Origin: Trichobilharzia szidati
Taxonomy: Eukaryota; Platyhelminthes; Trematoda; Strigeidida; Schistosomatidae
NCBI GenBank assembly: GCA_944472155.2
Contig: OX235272.1
Coordinates: forward strand, 12,322,354 to 12,386,353
Length of the DNA: 64,000 nucleotides
Reading direction: 5' to 3'
The translations under genes and the position numbers were made by a program. This document shows, one piece after another, positions 1 through 11,689 of this stretch (position 1 is the stretch's first letter; every line of letters begins with the position of its first letter). The notes beneath the pieces are model-generated. The model did not search any database. It was not told where the DNA came from and saw nothing but the letters and a program-made list of their open reading frames with translations.

Positions 1-50
1 ATATGTGCAAAGTTCTATGTAAAAAGCAGACAGACAGACAACAATAACAG
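1..50 (+). mobile_element. RTE-2 LINE, 3' terminus only
   Basis: The first bases match the 3' end of the RTE-2 family (GTGCAAAGTTCTATGT followed by CAGA repeats), also seen at 5375-5425 and 43250-43280. Short tandem tails like this are typical of RTE-clade LINEs. The body lies outside the window to the left. Confidence 0.6.
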
Positions 51-319
51 AAGATGTGACATGACAGTAACAAGGTTAAAGAAAGTGTTTTCAAGATTTC
101 AATTACAACATTTTTACTGATTAAGGTCAGTGTAATTCGAATGGTTAATTGAAATCCTACTCCCTGCAAGGTTCAGTCGGCGATGATTAAATTCCACAGC
201 CTATTCACTACTATACACTTCAGGAAATTCCCGGGTGCCCTGTAAAAAATCGATTTCAGGGTCTACCTGGTAATAAATTATTTGTCTGTTTACTTTTGTT
301 CCTTTGCGTTCTGCGCAGA

Positions 320-545
320 ACATAGGATTTCAAGCCTGAGCTTTGTTTTTCCAGCAGTGTTGGTCTTTACTTCTTATGGAGTCTGGTTGCTAACGTCACG
401 CCCAACCTTCCATCCTTACCACATTTACTGCCGGCCATTCGAGGTTTAGGAGTGCGTTGGCCGGGTGTGGAATCCCGGACCACATCTGTGATTGGCAAGG
501 ATTCTACTGCCGCTACAGAAAGCGTTATCCATTAGGCCGTTTGGG
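320..545 (-). mobile_element. SINE-C copy 1 (tRNA-Gly-derived head)
   Basis: Read on the minus strand, about 440-525 resembles the tRNA-Gly-headed region of the SINE at 55205-55428. The body (a segment around GGTTGGGCGTGA) at 335-440 matches the other SINE-C copies at 16126, 55205 and 63535. This copy is diverged. Family placement rests on comparison within the window. Confidence 0.5.
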
Positions 546-2480
546 TTTCAAAGTGACTGTACCACCCGGTACTTATGGTAAGAATCGATTAGAAGTATTC
601 TATGGTGGTACTGCAAACAACGTGTCCTTGATGATACCCTTAAAAAGTATTCTCTGTATATGACTATAACACTCTGCTCTGCAGAAGCGGGTGAACTAAC
701 AGATACACTTTGAAGAAACCAACAGCGTCACCTTACTGCATACAAATAATGAAATTACTGATTTTATAGAAGAAGTGAGCCATAGTTCATCCGCATGGGA
801 TGTTTCCTTACCACATAAAGAACTGACATTTTAGTGTTTCTTTTGATAATTCTCCACTAAATTGAAGATTTAGGGAAAGTATCTTTTTGTAGGGACTAGA
901 GGTGTACATGGTTTGCCTACCCTCCTGTTTATTAGCTTTCACTGTGAACTGTTTTTGTTTCTCAAGTTCATCACTAATGCCATGTGAACTGCTAATATGT
1001 GAGGAAGACAGGCTGTCGGCTTTGGTCTAGATGTATACACCTGCGGAAGTTATCACGGTATCTATTCCAAGTGCATTTCCTGTAGACAGACATCTTCAGG
1101 GTTGCATGGCTACCTCTCTAATTTACTGTATATGCTAAAAGGATATTTTAAAATCTAATTCCTTCTCTAAAGTGAACTGAGTTGTAGGATGGCATATGTT
1201 GGAAAAACAGCTGGATATAACAAGAAAATGATATCCACATATCTCCAGTAAAATGTAAAATGAATTGCCATTTAGCTTAGCTAAACTTTCAAGTTATGGC
1301 ACGAATGAATAACAAAAGCAGTGTCTAATAGTTAAGCCATAGCTATGTCTCCCCTTTGTCTTTAGAATTGATTACAAAAAGTGAAGTGGGCATTTAAGGC
1401 ACACATCAATAAAAGCCTGTCTAAATAATGAGTCAATGCAGATATTTAATCGATCAAAGTATATTCAAATTAGTTAGATGTCAATTACCCAGTACTGTGC
1501 TATAAGCTACACTTATTCTATGTGAGTACTAATGACACTCCCCAGTCTTCTAAGCTGAAGTAGGTGGAGTGGGACACATTGGCTGAAAGTCGACCTCGTA
1601 AGCCAATCTGCCATACCTCCATAATATATTCACATACGTTCCCTCTCGTTTCGGCCAGTTGACAATGAAACCACATACAGTGAGAACAATATTTTGTTGG
1701 ATAAATTAACGTAACCCATGTAACTGACGAGATTAGAAGCATCAAAGAGCATATACATAAGCAGAGGTATACAAACATGTCTTGTGGTCAGCATCTAAAC
1801 TCCTGGTAAACATCTGCGCGATCTGATGCTAAGGTAATCTGCATATGTCAAGAAAGGTTCAGAGGTAACCATTTGGTAAACCACACAATAGAAACATATT
1901 TTATGCTGACGGTCTCAGGGGTTCAAACAACTCAGTATCAATTTTTCGACTTAAAGATAGCGTCTCTAACTGATATATCGACAGTTTAATTTCCATCAAA
2001 TTGTATTTTTTTCCCCTCAGTTACTTGGAAACGGCGTTTATCACTGAGAGCTATTTTCAAGCTATTTAATAGCTTGAACTCATTCTCCTTGAAGTGTTCT
2101 ACCATGCATTGTTTGAAGTATTCTGGAGAAAGCTGGCTTGGCGTAAATCAGAATCTAAACCATGAATAGTGTGGATCCTTGAGTATGCATTTCGGTCTAC
2201 GTCATCCATGTGTCGTCGACTGAAGCACATGTGGCTTTGAGCCTCAATACCTGACCGTAAAGATTCTGGTGTTTGTATAACTCTAAACACTCCTAAACAT
2301 TATTTTTTCTGAACTTTGGCAATTTCGGTATAATAACTCAGGAAACCATTCAGACTTTTCGTCATCTCAGAGTTCCTGAAAACTTCCACCTATTTCAAAC
2401 ATTAAAAGACAATAAGCAGCGACTGGTTCCTTCGTTGGATTTCACTTAATTCTTTCAGCTGCATTATTTAATCTAGCTAA
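546..2480. other. No gene recognised
   Basis: Only short unsupported open frames occur here. I see no coding domain, splice structure, tRNA or repeat shared with the rest of the window. Confidence 0.5.
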
Positions 2481-2482
2481 GT

Positions 2483-3105
2483 CCTTTAACTGACTGGTTT
2501 AAAAGTAGAACTTTGCACGGGTGTGCAGCAGGTCGAGTTGCCACAATCTTTGTGTAGTACACAAAGCAAAAGAAGAAAGATTCATAAGAGAGACAATAGA
2601 CAGAGGTGTGAGACAAAAGGAATAGTAATACGGAATAACAATAGAGTTTTATTGGATATAATAAATCACAAAGAGCGACTGTACCTGCTCCATCACTGAG
2701 AATGATTTTGAGCCATATCACCGATTGTATCCAGCATTCATAGGTTTTTACCGTCCAGAGGACCCCGACCAGACAGCCAGTCTACGCCTCCCTATGTGAC
2801 TGGCTGGTTTAAACTAACTGTTGTGGATTTCATTGATTGGTGAAGCCATGTTTTGGTTTGACCACCACTAGCTTACTCTTTTCCAACCTGATCAATCCTG
2901 TGTCACTTAGCATTGCCTGCCAACGAAAGCGATGGCTAGGCATGTGAAACACATGTCCTAACCATCTCAGCCGATTCACTGTCACAACCTCGTTGATTGA
3001 TTCCCCACTCCTTACCTAGCACACGACCGAAAGCCCGAATTCAATATTTCTCATCCTATTATACCACTTCACACGGGAGATAGAAAGCAGACACCTTAGT
3101 CGTAC
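2483..3105 (-). mobile_element. RTE-2 LINE fragment, 5'-truncated
   Basis: The reverse strand matches the RTE-2 C-terminal region downstream of the reverse transcriptase: decayed equivalents of RWLGHVLRMPSHRLPRRA, GWKRASGGQTKTWHQ, LPGWGP and WLETIGDMA. The family 3' UTR runs to about 2483. No open frame survives. Confidence 0.65.
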
Positions 3106-3261
3106 TTAAGTTTTGTTAAATCTTACTTGTAAGTTTTAGTCGAACTGAGTTTTCACTAAGATATCTATGGAATCATTCTTTTTATTCTTGCAAAATACAT
3201 CCAGTATGAATATAGATATATATGCATTTTTATAGTGTGAGAACGAATTACTCTTCTCTGG

Positions 3262-4357
3262 TTATTTCTTAAAATTTAAGATGATTAGTTCCCTTCATGA
3301 ATTTAGATAAAGCAATAAGAAGACGTAATTTGTCTGAATCGTGTAATGTATTTGCGCAACAAATTTCGAACAATCTGATCACACATAGACTTGCCATACG
3401 AATATATATGAAATTAATAAAGAGGTAAGAGGTGAGGAAATAGACATAGGTCAAGTTAAAAGGACATACTCAAGGTCAAAGTAACAATGAAAATCACTAA
3501 ACCAAATAACAAAGGTAATAGTACATCTCCCCTGGCTGGTATCAAAACAACGTTTACCAAGGTAGGAAGACTAAATGTGATGATAAATTGCTCCTTTGAA
3601 TGCATAAAGGTGGTTTAAACTTTCCAATTGCCAGCTAGAGCTTCCACAAACTTTAGGATACGTCCCAAACACGTTTTATAGATAGGCTTAAAAGATGTGT
3701 AAACGCCAATTTTATGTCCTGTCTCTATAATATGTTTCGCAATGGAGGAGCTAGGTCTCCTCTTCTCACCATTAATGGGTTCTGGGGATTCTATCTGCTT
3801 CTGGAGCCATTTAGGAATATGCTCACAAGCCAGCCCTTACTTGCAGAGATCGATGAGTCCTCGCTATGTGTACATGTGTGTCCACACGTACATTCAAATT
3901 CGTAGATACAGTGCGATGTGACATCATTTTTCACATGTTTGAAGGGCTTAGATGGATATATATGCTTCACATTCTCAATTATTATGATATTAGCTGTGTA
4001 AAAATTCTTTTTGACCACAGCGTTCAATCTTTGTTTAGTTGTCAAGCTGCTATGATGCCCCATATTGGGTAGCTTGATGTACACGTCTTTCTGAGCAACG
4101 AGTTAAAGAATAGGTCTTGGTGTTCTGAATACTTTATATCTCCTGGTGAACTTGTCTGGATAATTGTTATCAACCAGAGTTTGTGTCAACTTTCTTCCTT
4201 CCCCATCTAGTGTGTCTTCAGTGCATATCCTTTGGATTCTACTGAAGAGGCACTTTACTAAGGCTCTTTTGTGTGATCAGATTGTTCGAAATTTGTTGCG
4301 CAAATACATTACACGATTCAGACAAATTACGTCTTCTTATTGCTTTATTTCTTAAAA
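3262..4357 (-). mobile_element. PLE-A copy 1 with inverted pseudo-LTRs and target duplication
   Basis: The minus strand (about 4265 to 3500) encodes a decayed Penelope-like C-terminal part: VYIKLPNMG, LTTKQRLNAV, and the start of the GIY-YIG nuclease as CTCGHT followed by a frameshift. The reverse transcriptase is absent. Positions 3314-3391 and 4270-4348 are inverted copies of one another, which is the pseudo-LTR arrangement of PLEs. TTATTTCTTAAAA occurs at 3262-3274 and 4345-4357 and is the probable target-site duplication; the inner three bases may belong to the element. The left end carries an extra stretch of about 35 nt (GATTAGTTCCCTTCATG...) also found in other PLE-A copies. Confidence 0.7.
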
Positions 4358-4599
4358 GTTATTTTAACTTCTTATGTACAAAAACTTATTTGATTATCCT
4401 AATAAGGTGTAAATATGAACAAATGCATTTTCATGTGTCTGTCAATCAAACAAACCTAATATGTGGAGGCTGGTGACAGATCTCGCCTACACAGACTTTG
4501 AATCTGTAGCATACAGAATGAAAATTGTAGATACCTACATTGGCTAAAACCACAATCCCTCCATATTCCTAAACTCAGCATTAGAATAGCCTGTTTGAT

Positions 4600-4975
4600 A
4601 AAGCTGATTCACTGAGGCTCAGCGTACACTTTTGCACAGAAATGCAGCAGTTCGAGCTGTTACACTCTGTGTAGTGCATAAACATAGAACTATAATAATG
4701 AGAAATGTATGGGAGACAGAACAGTAACATGGAGAAATACGAGTGCTTGAAGAGGGTCTTGGAGATTACAAGGAGTGGACCCATCTGCACCACTGAGAAC
4801 GGTTTTGAGCCACATCACGCTGTCACAATCTCCAGTCATTGGTTCTGTGTGTCTCGGGTAGCACCAATCTGGTAATCTATACCTACCTATGCACGTGGCT
4901 GACTTAAACCAACAGTCAAAGACTTCATAGACTGATGTCAGATTTCGATTTGACTGCGTCTAACTCTTATGTCAG
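4600..4975 (-). mobile_element. RTE-2 LINE 3' fragment
   Basis: The reverse strand matches the RTE-2 3' UTR and last codons (a decayed WLEIVTA/MAQN region). It lies head to head with the plus-strand RTE-2 fragment that begins at 5015. Confidence 0.55.
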
Positions 4976-5014
4976 CGAAAATTAATTGACGAGTAAGGCG
5001 GTGACTTGGCACCG

Positions 5015-5425
5015 CGGAAAAGAGCTAGTGGCGGTCAAACCAAAACATGGCACCAGCCAATGAAATCCACAATAGTTAGTCTAAGCCATGTAGGAAGGTG
5101 TAGACTGGCTTCCTGACTGGTTGGGGTCCTCGGGACGGTAAAAGCCAATGAAGGCTGGAAACAATTGGTGACATGGCTCAAAATCGTTCTCAATGGCTAG
5201 CGCAGGTGCATCCACTCCTTGTGACTTATGATTTCCAATTAAGCTGTTTTGTTCTTCGTTATTACTATTCCTTTGTCTCACACCTCAGTTTACTGTCTAT
5301 ATTATGCATTTCTCCTACTTTATTCTCTTGCTTTGTGTGCTACATGGAGGGAATGTAGTGACTTGAAGTGCCGCACATATGTGCAAAGTTCTACGTCGAA
5401 AACAGATAGACAGACAGCGGATTCA
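5015..5425 (+). mobile_element. RTE-2 LINE 3' fragment with CAGA tail
   Basis: The sequence matches the RTE-2 terminal coding region (KRASGGQTKTWHQ, GWGPRDGK, MAQNRSQW in broken frames) and its 3' UTR. It ends in GTGCAAAGTTCTACG and a CAGA-rich tail at about 5400-5425, and is 5'-truncated. Confidence 0.65.
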
Positions 5426-5728
5426 CAAGCTTATCGAGTGACTTTTCCTACTTTCTTAGCACTCCACGCATGATCTCAGTATTACTCACCATATTGAATA
5501 AATTAACAGACGGCATATATCTGTGATCAACGAAAGTAAGCCTGTTCAGGTAGGTGTTTCACATTACTAACGTCTCTAAATGCAGCGCTGAGTGAAATGA
5601 ACATCAGACATGGAACTTACGTCCAGTGCTTTCTACTGATTGCCTGGAACTATCTAACACCAAGAATAAGTTTGATAAAGCACAGCAATATAGTACTTCT
5701 TACCGATGGCATTACACACTAATTGGAT

Positions 5729-5877
5729 TGGGTAACTGCTTTTTGTCTAACCGCTATCCAAATAACCTTTCTGGCATGGTAGGACCTCCAGTGACATAAG
5801 TCTCCGGCAGTATAGCTTGTTGGGTCATTGCGGCGTTCAAGCCCGACCACCACGTCAAGGTAGCAGCTTTCAGTCGG
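5729..5877 (+). repeat. Repeat D copy (unclassified, about 145 bp module)
   Basis: This module starts GGTAACTGCTTTTTGTCTAA, includes CATGGTAGGACCT and GTTCAAGCCCGACCACCACG, and ends CAAGGTAGCAGCTTTC. The same module occurs at 36231, 47590 and 60617 on plus, and at 50692 and 27035 on minus. Class is unknown. The GTTCAAGCCCG segment resembles a pol III B box, but I see no full tRNA fold. Confidence 0.6.
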
Positions 5878-6765
5878 TGATAAAACATTTTGACCACTTC
5901 ACCTATTTGGAAAGTTGTATCAGCACCAACGGACTGATTGGCAACGAAATCTCAGCACGGATCCAAAAAGCTCGGGCTGCTTTCGCTAACTTACACCATC
6001 TCTGGCGTAGGCGTGACATCCGACTATCAACCAAGGGACGTGTGTACTGCTCAGCTGTACTGCTCGCTCCGTCCTTCTCTATGGCTCTGAAACATGGCTA
6101 ATACGAGTTGAACACATGGGGAGGTTGACTGCTTTTGATCAGAGATGTCTACGATCTCTTTCTCACGTTAGGTGGTATAATAAGGTAAGTAATGTTGACG
6201 TTAGGTTAGGCGTAGAGTGTTGGGCAAAGAGGGAGAATCAATCGAAGAGGCTATAAAGTTACATAGATTGAGATGGCTACGTCACGTGCTGCACATGCCT
6301 AACCATCGCCTCCCCCACCCCGACGGGCATTACTAGCTGATATAGGTGCAGGTTGGAAAAGAGTAAGAAGTGGTGGCCAAACAAAAACATCGAATCAATC
6401 AATACATGAAATCCTTGACAGTTAAACTGAGTCAGGTAGGGAGATGCAGACTTCCGAGTTGGTTTGGGCCCTCGAAACTCTAAGAATCAATCAATGGCTG
6501 GAGACAGACAATAGGTGACATGGCTCGAAGTCGTTGTCGATGGCGCAGATGTATTCAGTCTCTGTAATATTCAGTCTCATATTCCTTTCTACCATTACTC
6601 ATTCTGTTTCACGCTTATACTTGTCAAAACTCGATTGATTCTCTTCACTCATCTTCTTGTCTACGTTTGTTAGCTATTTGGGACGTGGCAACTCGAACTA
6701 CTGCACTTCGGTGCCAATTTCTATGTTGAATCCAGACAGAGACAGACACACTAATGCTATGACGA
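5878..6765 (+). mobile_element. RTE-2b LINE, 5'-truncated
   Basis: The open part (to 6101) encodes the region after the reverse transcriptase catalytic motif: HFTYLESCISTNGLI, EISARIQKARAAFANL and RRRDIRLSTKGRVYCSAV. It is then frameshifted, and the rest continues in broken frames through RWYNKV and SGGQTKT equivalents to a 3' end near 6745 with a GACAGA tail. A near-matching copy lies inverted at 13570-14477. It is not functional. Confidence 0.7.
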
Positions 6766-6789
6766 AGTATCATTCTTAAAGTAAGTCAC

Positions 6790-6985
6790 TCTGACTGACT
6801 GACTGACTAACTGACTGGTTTCAACGTACAACTTCGCACAAATGTGCAGCAGTTTGAGTTACTACACTCCATGTTGTACACAAGCAAGAGGAGAGAGTAA
6901 AGAGAGATTCAAAAGAGACATAATAAACAGAAGTGTGAGGCAAAAAGAATAGTGTAATACAGAAGAACAATGGTAAATCATTCAC
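6790..6985 (-). mobile_element. RTE-2 LINE 3' UTR fragment
   Basis: Short reverse-strand match to the RTE-2 3' UTR (the GTGCAGCAG and GTACACAAGCAAGAGG region), bordered by TGAC repeats at 6793-6813. Confidence 0.5.
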
Positions 6986-7079
6986 TTCAAAGGGTCCTGT
7001 GGAAATAGACGATAAAGAAATACTCTGACAAATATTCATCTGTGACTAAAAAAGTAATACACATGAGATATGTAAACTT

Positions 7080-8000
7080 GGTCTTTATTATTTATATTAT
7101 TATTCTTTCCTTTAATTCCTAGAGGAACATAGGGCTTCAGCCACCCGTATCCATTGCGTTCGGTTCTCTACTAGAGACTTCGCCTGGTTCCAAGTCTGCC
7201 CACATGCTTTCATCTCCTCTTCACATGACCTCCTCCAAGTCACCCTTCCACTGACGACCAACTCGCTGCTTCCCTTTCGGGTTTCACTCGAGCAATGGCT
7301 TGTCTAGTGGTTTCACTTGATGGTTTCCTCATAAGTATGGCCAATCCATCTCCATCTCTTCCTGGCTATTTGTTTCACAATCGGTCCCTGGTTGGTTCGC
7401 TCATTGCCAGAGATCTCTGTTTCTGATCTTTTCTGGCCGGCCATCTGATCTTGAGTGGTATTAAGCGAAGACAATTGTTAATGAAGGTCTGTAGTTCGTT
7501 TGAGGTGCTCTTCATGACGCGCTGGTCAAGTCTCTGATCCGTATAGTGAGTAGCACTGACTGACTTCACATTGGAGTTGAAAATCCGCGTCTTATTTTTG
7601 ATGCTGAGTACTGGTGACCTCCTCCACACAGACTTGAGAGTAGTGAAAGCTTGTCTTGCTTTTCCGATTCTTGCTTTGATATCCTCATCAGTTCCTTGTG
7701 GCTGTAGTTGAAACGATGCTTCCAGGTTAGGTAAAACAGGTTGTTATTTTTCAGGTTCCTTCCATTTATGCTGATTGTTGTCGGTTGTTGTTGTTGCTGT
7801 TGGTGGTGTTGGCCGGGAATATTCATCACCCACCTCCGTTTTCTCTATGTTCACTTGAAGTCCTATCTTCTCTGGATGCTTCTTTTGCCAATTTGTTGCT
7901 TTTCGCTTACATATCTTCCAGTTTGTGGGAAATCAGACATATATCATCGCCAAAGTCCAGATCCTCAAAGTTTGTTTTTTGTTTGACAAACTTGGTCTTT
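7080..8000 (-). mobile_element. RTE-1 LINE fragment
   Basis: The minus strand encodes, in broken frames, the C-terminal half of an RTE-like polyprotein: NWKICKRKATN, IEKTEV, GTDEDIKARIGKARQAFTTL, VWRRSPVLSIKNKTRIFNSN, LQTFINNCLR and LKIRWPARKDQ, then a tail domain ending near a WRRVAEALCS-like stretch. An ATT-rich 3' tail lies at 7088-7107. The GTT/GCT run at 7785-7812 is the linker repeat of this family, not a polyglutamine gene. Confidence 0.7.
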
Positions 8001-8361
8001 AGCTCATATTAATCGCTCTATCGATAAATTGTTTTTTTTTCTAATACCTACCAAGAGCTTCTACACCTATTGAAGAGATTATTTCACACAAATACCAAAG
8101 AGACTGGATCGATGCACAGATGAAAAAAGCTGAGAGCAGGAGGAGAAAGTCAAATGAAGCTAAGGTAATCATTTAAATTATTATTTATCAAAAACGTAAA
8201 TTGAATACAGCATATGTCCAAAAATATTTATCAATCGAATACAGAGGCAGCACTTCGAAGAAATTGTATGAAAAAAGAGAAAGAAGAAAGTTTTTGGAAG
8301 TTGAAAGAATTTGAACGAAAGGTATGTTTATATATTTAAAACAATTTGGTTTCGTTGGTAT

Positions 8362-8552
8362 TAGATGGTTGGAGGCAATCGGCAGGAAGCCTTGGACCTA
8401 GGTTTCGTGCTGGTTGGCACTCATCAGCAAGGCGTATCTGTAATCTTGAAGGCACTGATGTTGCAAACATAACTGATAGAATTCAGTCTGCACCGAAGAT
8501 AGGACTAGACACATTGCACTAGTTACTGACTGGTGTTCAATCAAAAAAACAA
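8362..8552 (-). mobile_element. SINE-B copy 1 carrying a hammerhead ribozyme
   Basis: Starting at 8362, the sequence matches the SINE-B copies at 22780 and 59190. On the minus strand it has a hammerhead followed by a conserved 3' end (GCCGATTGCCTCCAACCATC). The tRNA-like head seen in the 22780 copy is not clear here. It directly abuts the left end of a PLE-A. Confidence 0.6.
8389..8433 (-). ncRNA. Hammerhead ribozyme, intact-looking core (SINE-B1)
   Basis: The minus-strand RNA has helix I GCCUUG/CAAGGC (6 bp), the core box CUGAUGAG, helix II GUGC/GCAC with loop CAACCA, the box GAAAC, a palindromic CCUAGG as minimal helix III, and the cleavage triplet GUC. All invariant core bases I can check are present. 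Helix III can close only as a 2-bp stem or as a dimer, as reported for minimal hammerheads of retroelements. Activity is inferred. Confidence 0.75.
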
Positions 8553-8731
8553 TTTGGTTTCCTTTATGCATTAAGACAAAGCCATGAGAAGACGTATTTT
8601 GTCTGAATCGTGTAATTTATTTGAGCGCAACACATTACGAACAATCTGAACACACACTCGGACTTGTCATAGGAATATCTATATGAAATTAATAAAGAGT
8701 TAAGAGGCGAGAAAATAAATTTAGGTCAAGA

Positions 8732-10503
8732 CATATTAGCCAACAGTATTGTTGTTTTCAATTAGATCTTCTTCAGGCTTTACTCTAATTTACATAGATT
8801 TATATATGACAATTTTAACCGATGACGGTGATTTTGTGGATCAAATAACAATAATAATAATGTGGTAAAGGTTTTGAACGTCGTTAATAACGATGATTAT
8901 AATGATAACAAAATACTAATAATAAGTTTAATGCAGGTGGCGATAAGCATAACAAAAGGGTCCAAAGTAATAGATAAAACTGATTCTTATTTTCGTTATG
9001 CTGATGATATGTTTATTATTCTTCATGTGAAAGCTGACAAGAATGAAAAATTCTATTAAAATTTAATGATACACATCCATCGCTCATCTTTTTTGAAGAA
9101 GAACATGATGGTAGACTACACTTCCTTGATGTCCAGTTGTCCAGAAGAGAGGATGGTTCACTCAAGAGAAATGTCTATAGAAAACCTACATCTGTAGGAC
9201 AGTATACACATTTCCTCAGTTTTGTACCAATCCGATATAAAATCAGTTTGGTCAGATGCCACCTCACGAATAGAGCAAGACAGATCTGTACAGATGACTC
9301 CCTAGAAAATGAGTTAGGATACATCCAAAATACGATTGTGCAAATGGGTTATCCTGGTAGATTTGTTAGGAGACACGTGAATACCAGGTACAATAAAGAA
9401 AAACTGGCAAGAGTTAAAAAGAAACAACTGTTCATGAAATTGCAATTTAATGGGGACGTGGCTAGTGAAGTCTTACGTTTGAGATTATCGAGAGCAATAA
9501 AACGGACTTATACTGCCGCCACCCTTTGTTTGCAATTTCCAGCCGACGAATTATTATTGCTGAAGAGAAAGACAAGCTACGTAGCTGTGCCACTTCTATG
9601 TGTATCTACAAATTTAGCAGCTCCTGTGGAGAAAGATATATAGGGCGAACAACTAGACAGCTTAACAAACGCATTAATGGGCATCTTCCTTCATGGCTCG
9701 GAAAAGCCCAAATAAAATCTATGAGAATTTGTACTTTGGCTCATTTGATTAATGATAGTGGTCACCAAGTGGACAGAAATAGTGCCTTCGAAGTTATCTA
9801 TCGCATTCCATCGAGCCTTTGGAAGCCGGAATTGGAAACCGCCTTTTACACATAGCCGAATATATGGGAATTAATTCGAGAGAACAATCCTAGTCTTTTG
9901 CATACAACAAAAGAAGTTTGTCCTACCTTTATCTCTCCCTTGGCCTAGGTGAATTCTAATCAAAACCCTCCCACCCTTCCTCTCTTATTTTCCATTTCCT
10001 TCGTACTTTTATGATATTTATTTAAAGTCGGATTATCTGTCCACTTCATCTTTAGTATTACGTGACTTAAGATTTGACCTAATTTATTTATTTGTAAATT
10101 CTGGTTTAATAATACTTTGATAAAGCTATTAGCATTAAATAGCGAAACGTAAAGTAAGTAAGAAACAATATCGTTTTGTTTTTCATTCATTGGGAAATAC
10201 AAAAACCTTTATTATAATGAATAATTGTTTATTTATTGAATTTTTTATATATACATATATTACTACCTTTGTTATTCTTATCGCCACCTGCACTGACCTT
10301 CTTATCAATATTTTGTTATCATTATAATCATCGTTATTAACGACGTTCAAAACATTTAACACAATATTATTATTATTATCATTTGATCCATAAAATCACC
10401 ATCATTGGTTGAAAATTTTTATACATAAATTTATGTAAATCAGAGTTAAGCCTGAAGATCTAATTCAAAGCAACAATATTGTTTGCTTATATGTTTGGTT
10501 CTA
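8732..10503 (+). mobile_element. PLE-A copy 2, nested, with 14-bp target duplication
   Basis: The element is bounded by AAATTTAGGTCAAG at 8718-8731 and 10504-10517. Inverted pseudo-LTRs of about 220 bp lie at roughly 8740-8955 and 10275-10490; shared landmarks are the GTCGTTAATAACGATGATTA stretch and AATTAGATCTTC. The right end has an unpaired extension (GCTTATATGTTTGGTTCT). The interior encodes the end of a reverse transcriptase and a GIY-YIG endonuclease. Confidence 0.75.
8955..9855 (+). pseudogene. PLE-A2 reverse transcriptase C-terminus plus GIY-YIG endonuclease, frameshifted
   Basis: The 5' part keeps the catalytic YADD motif (YFRYADDMFII) at about 8992-9024 and then breaks at a stop near 9057. 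From about 9100 the frame reads LHFLDVQLSRREDGSL, VYRKPTSVGQYTHFLSFVP, GYPGRFVRR and RLSRAIKRTYTAATLC, ending at 9643. A frameshift near 9560-9580 moves the nuclease to the 9526-9855 frame: SCGERYIGRTTRQLNKR, LPSWLGKAQ, SGHQVDRNSAFEVIYRI. A GIY-YIG nuclease downstream of a telomerase-like reverse transcriptase is the hallmark of Penelope-like elements. At least two disabling lesions are visible and the 5' half of the RT is missing. Confidence 0.7.
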
Positions 10504-11689
10504 AAATTTAGGTCAAGTTAAAAGGCCATATCGAAGGTGAAAATAACAATGAAGATCACTAAACCAGATAACAAAGGTAATAGTACATCTCCCCTGGCTG
10601 GTATCAAAACAACGTTTACCAAGGAAGGAAGATTAAATGTGTTGATGAATTGCTCCTTTGAATGCATAAAGGTGGTTTAAACTTTCCAATTGCCAGCTAG
10701 AGCTTCCACAAACTTTAGGATACGCCCCAAACATGTTTTATAGATAAGCTTGAAAGATGTGTAAACATCAATTTTATGGCCTATCTCTATAATATGTTTC
10801 GCAATGGAAGAGCTAGGTCTCCTGTTCTCACCATTAATAGGTTCTGAAGATTCCATTTGTTTCTGGAGCCATTTAGGAATATGCTCTGAAGCCAGCCCTT
10901 ACTTACAGAGATCGATGAGTCCTCCTTATGTGTATGTGTGTCCACACGTACATTCAAATTGGTAAATACAGTGGGATGTGACGTCATTTTTCGCATGTTC
11001 GAAGGGCTTAGATAGATGTATTGGCTTTACATTCTCTATTATTATGATATTGGCTGTGTAAAAAGTCTTTTTGGCCACAGCGTTCAATCTTTGTTTAGTT
11101 GTCAAGCTGCTATGATGCCCCATATTGGGTAGCTTGATGTACACGTCTTTCTGAGCAATGAGTAGGAGAATGGGTCTTGGTGTTCTGAGTACTATATATC
11201 TCCTGGTGAACTTGTCTGGATAATTGTTATCAACCAGAGTTTGTGTCAAGTTTCTTCCTTCCTCATCTAGTGTGTCTTCAGTGCATATCCTTTGGATTCT
11301 ACTGAAGAGGTACCTTACTTACTAGGTCTCTTTTGTACCGAACAGAGCAGGAATTGAGATGATTAAGATACCTAACTATCCAGGTAGGTTTTCTATAAAC
11401 AGAACCCATTAATGATGAGAACAGGAGACCTAGCTCCTCCATTGCGAAACATATTATAGAGACAGGACATAAAATTGATGTTTGCACATCTTTTAAGCCT
11501 ACCTATTAAACGTGTTTGGGGGGTATCCTAAAGTTTGTGGAAGCTCTAGCTGGCAATTATGAAGTTTAAACCACCTTCATGCATTCAAAGCAACAATTCG
11601 TCATCACACTAAACCTTCTTTTCTTGGTAAACTTTGTTTTGATACCACAGCAGGTGTCATTTGGTTTAGCGATCTTCTATAATTGGTTT

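Noticed and set aside
7785..7812. Polyglutamine or polycysteine-coding repeat
   Set aside because: The GTT/GCT run lies in the RTE-1 linker, which has similar triplet runs in other copies (15215-15240).
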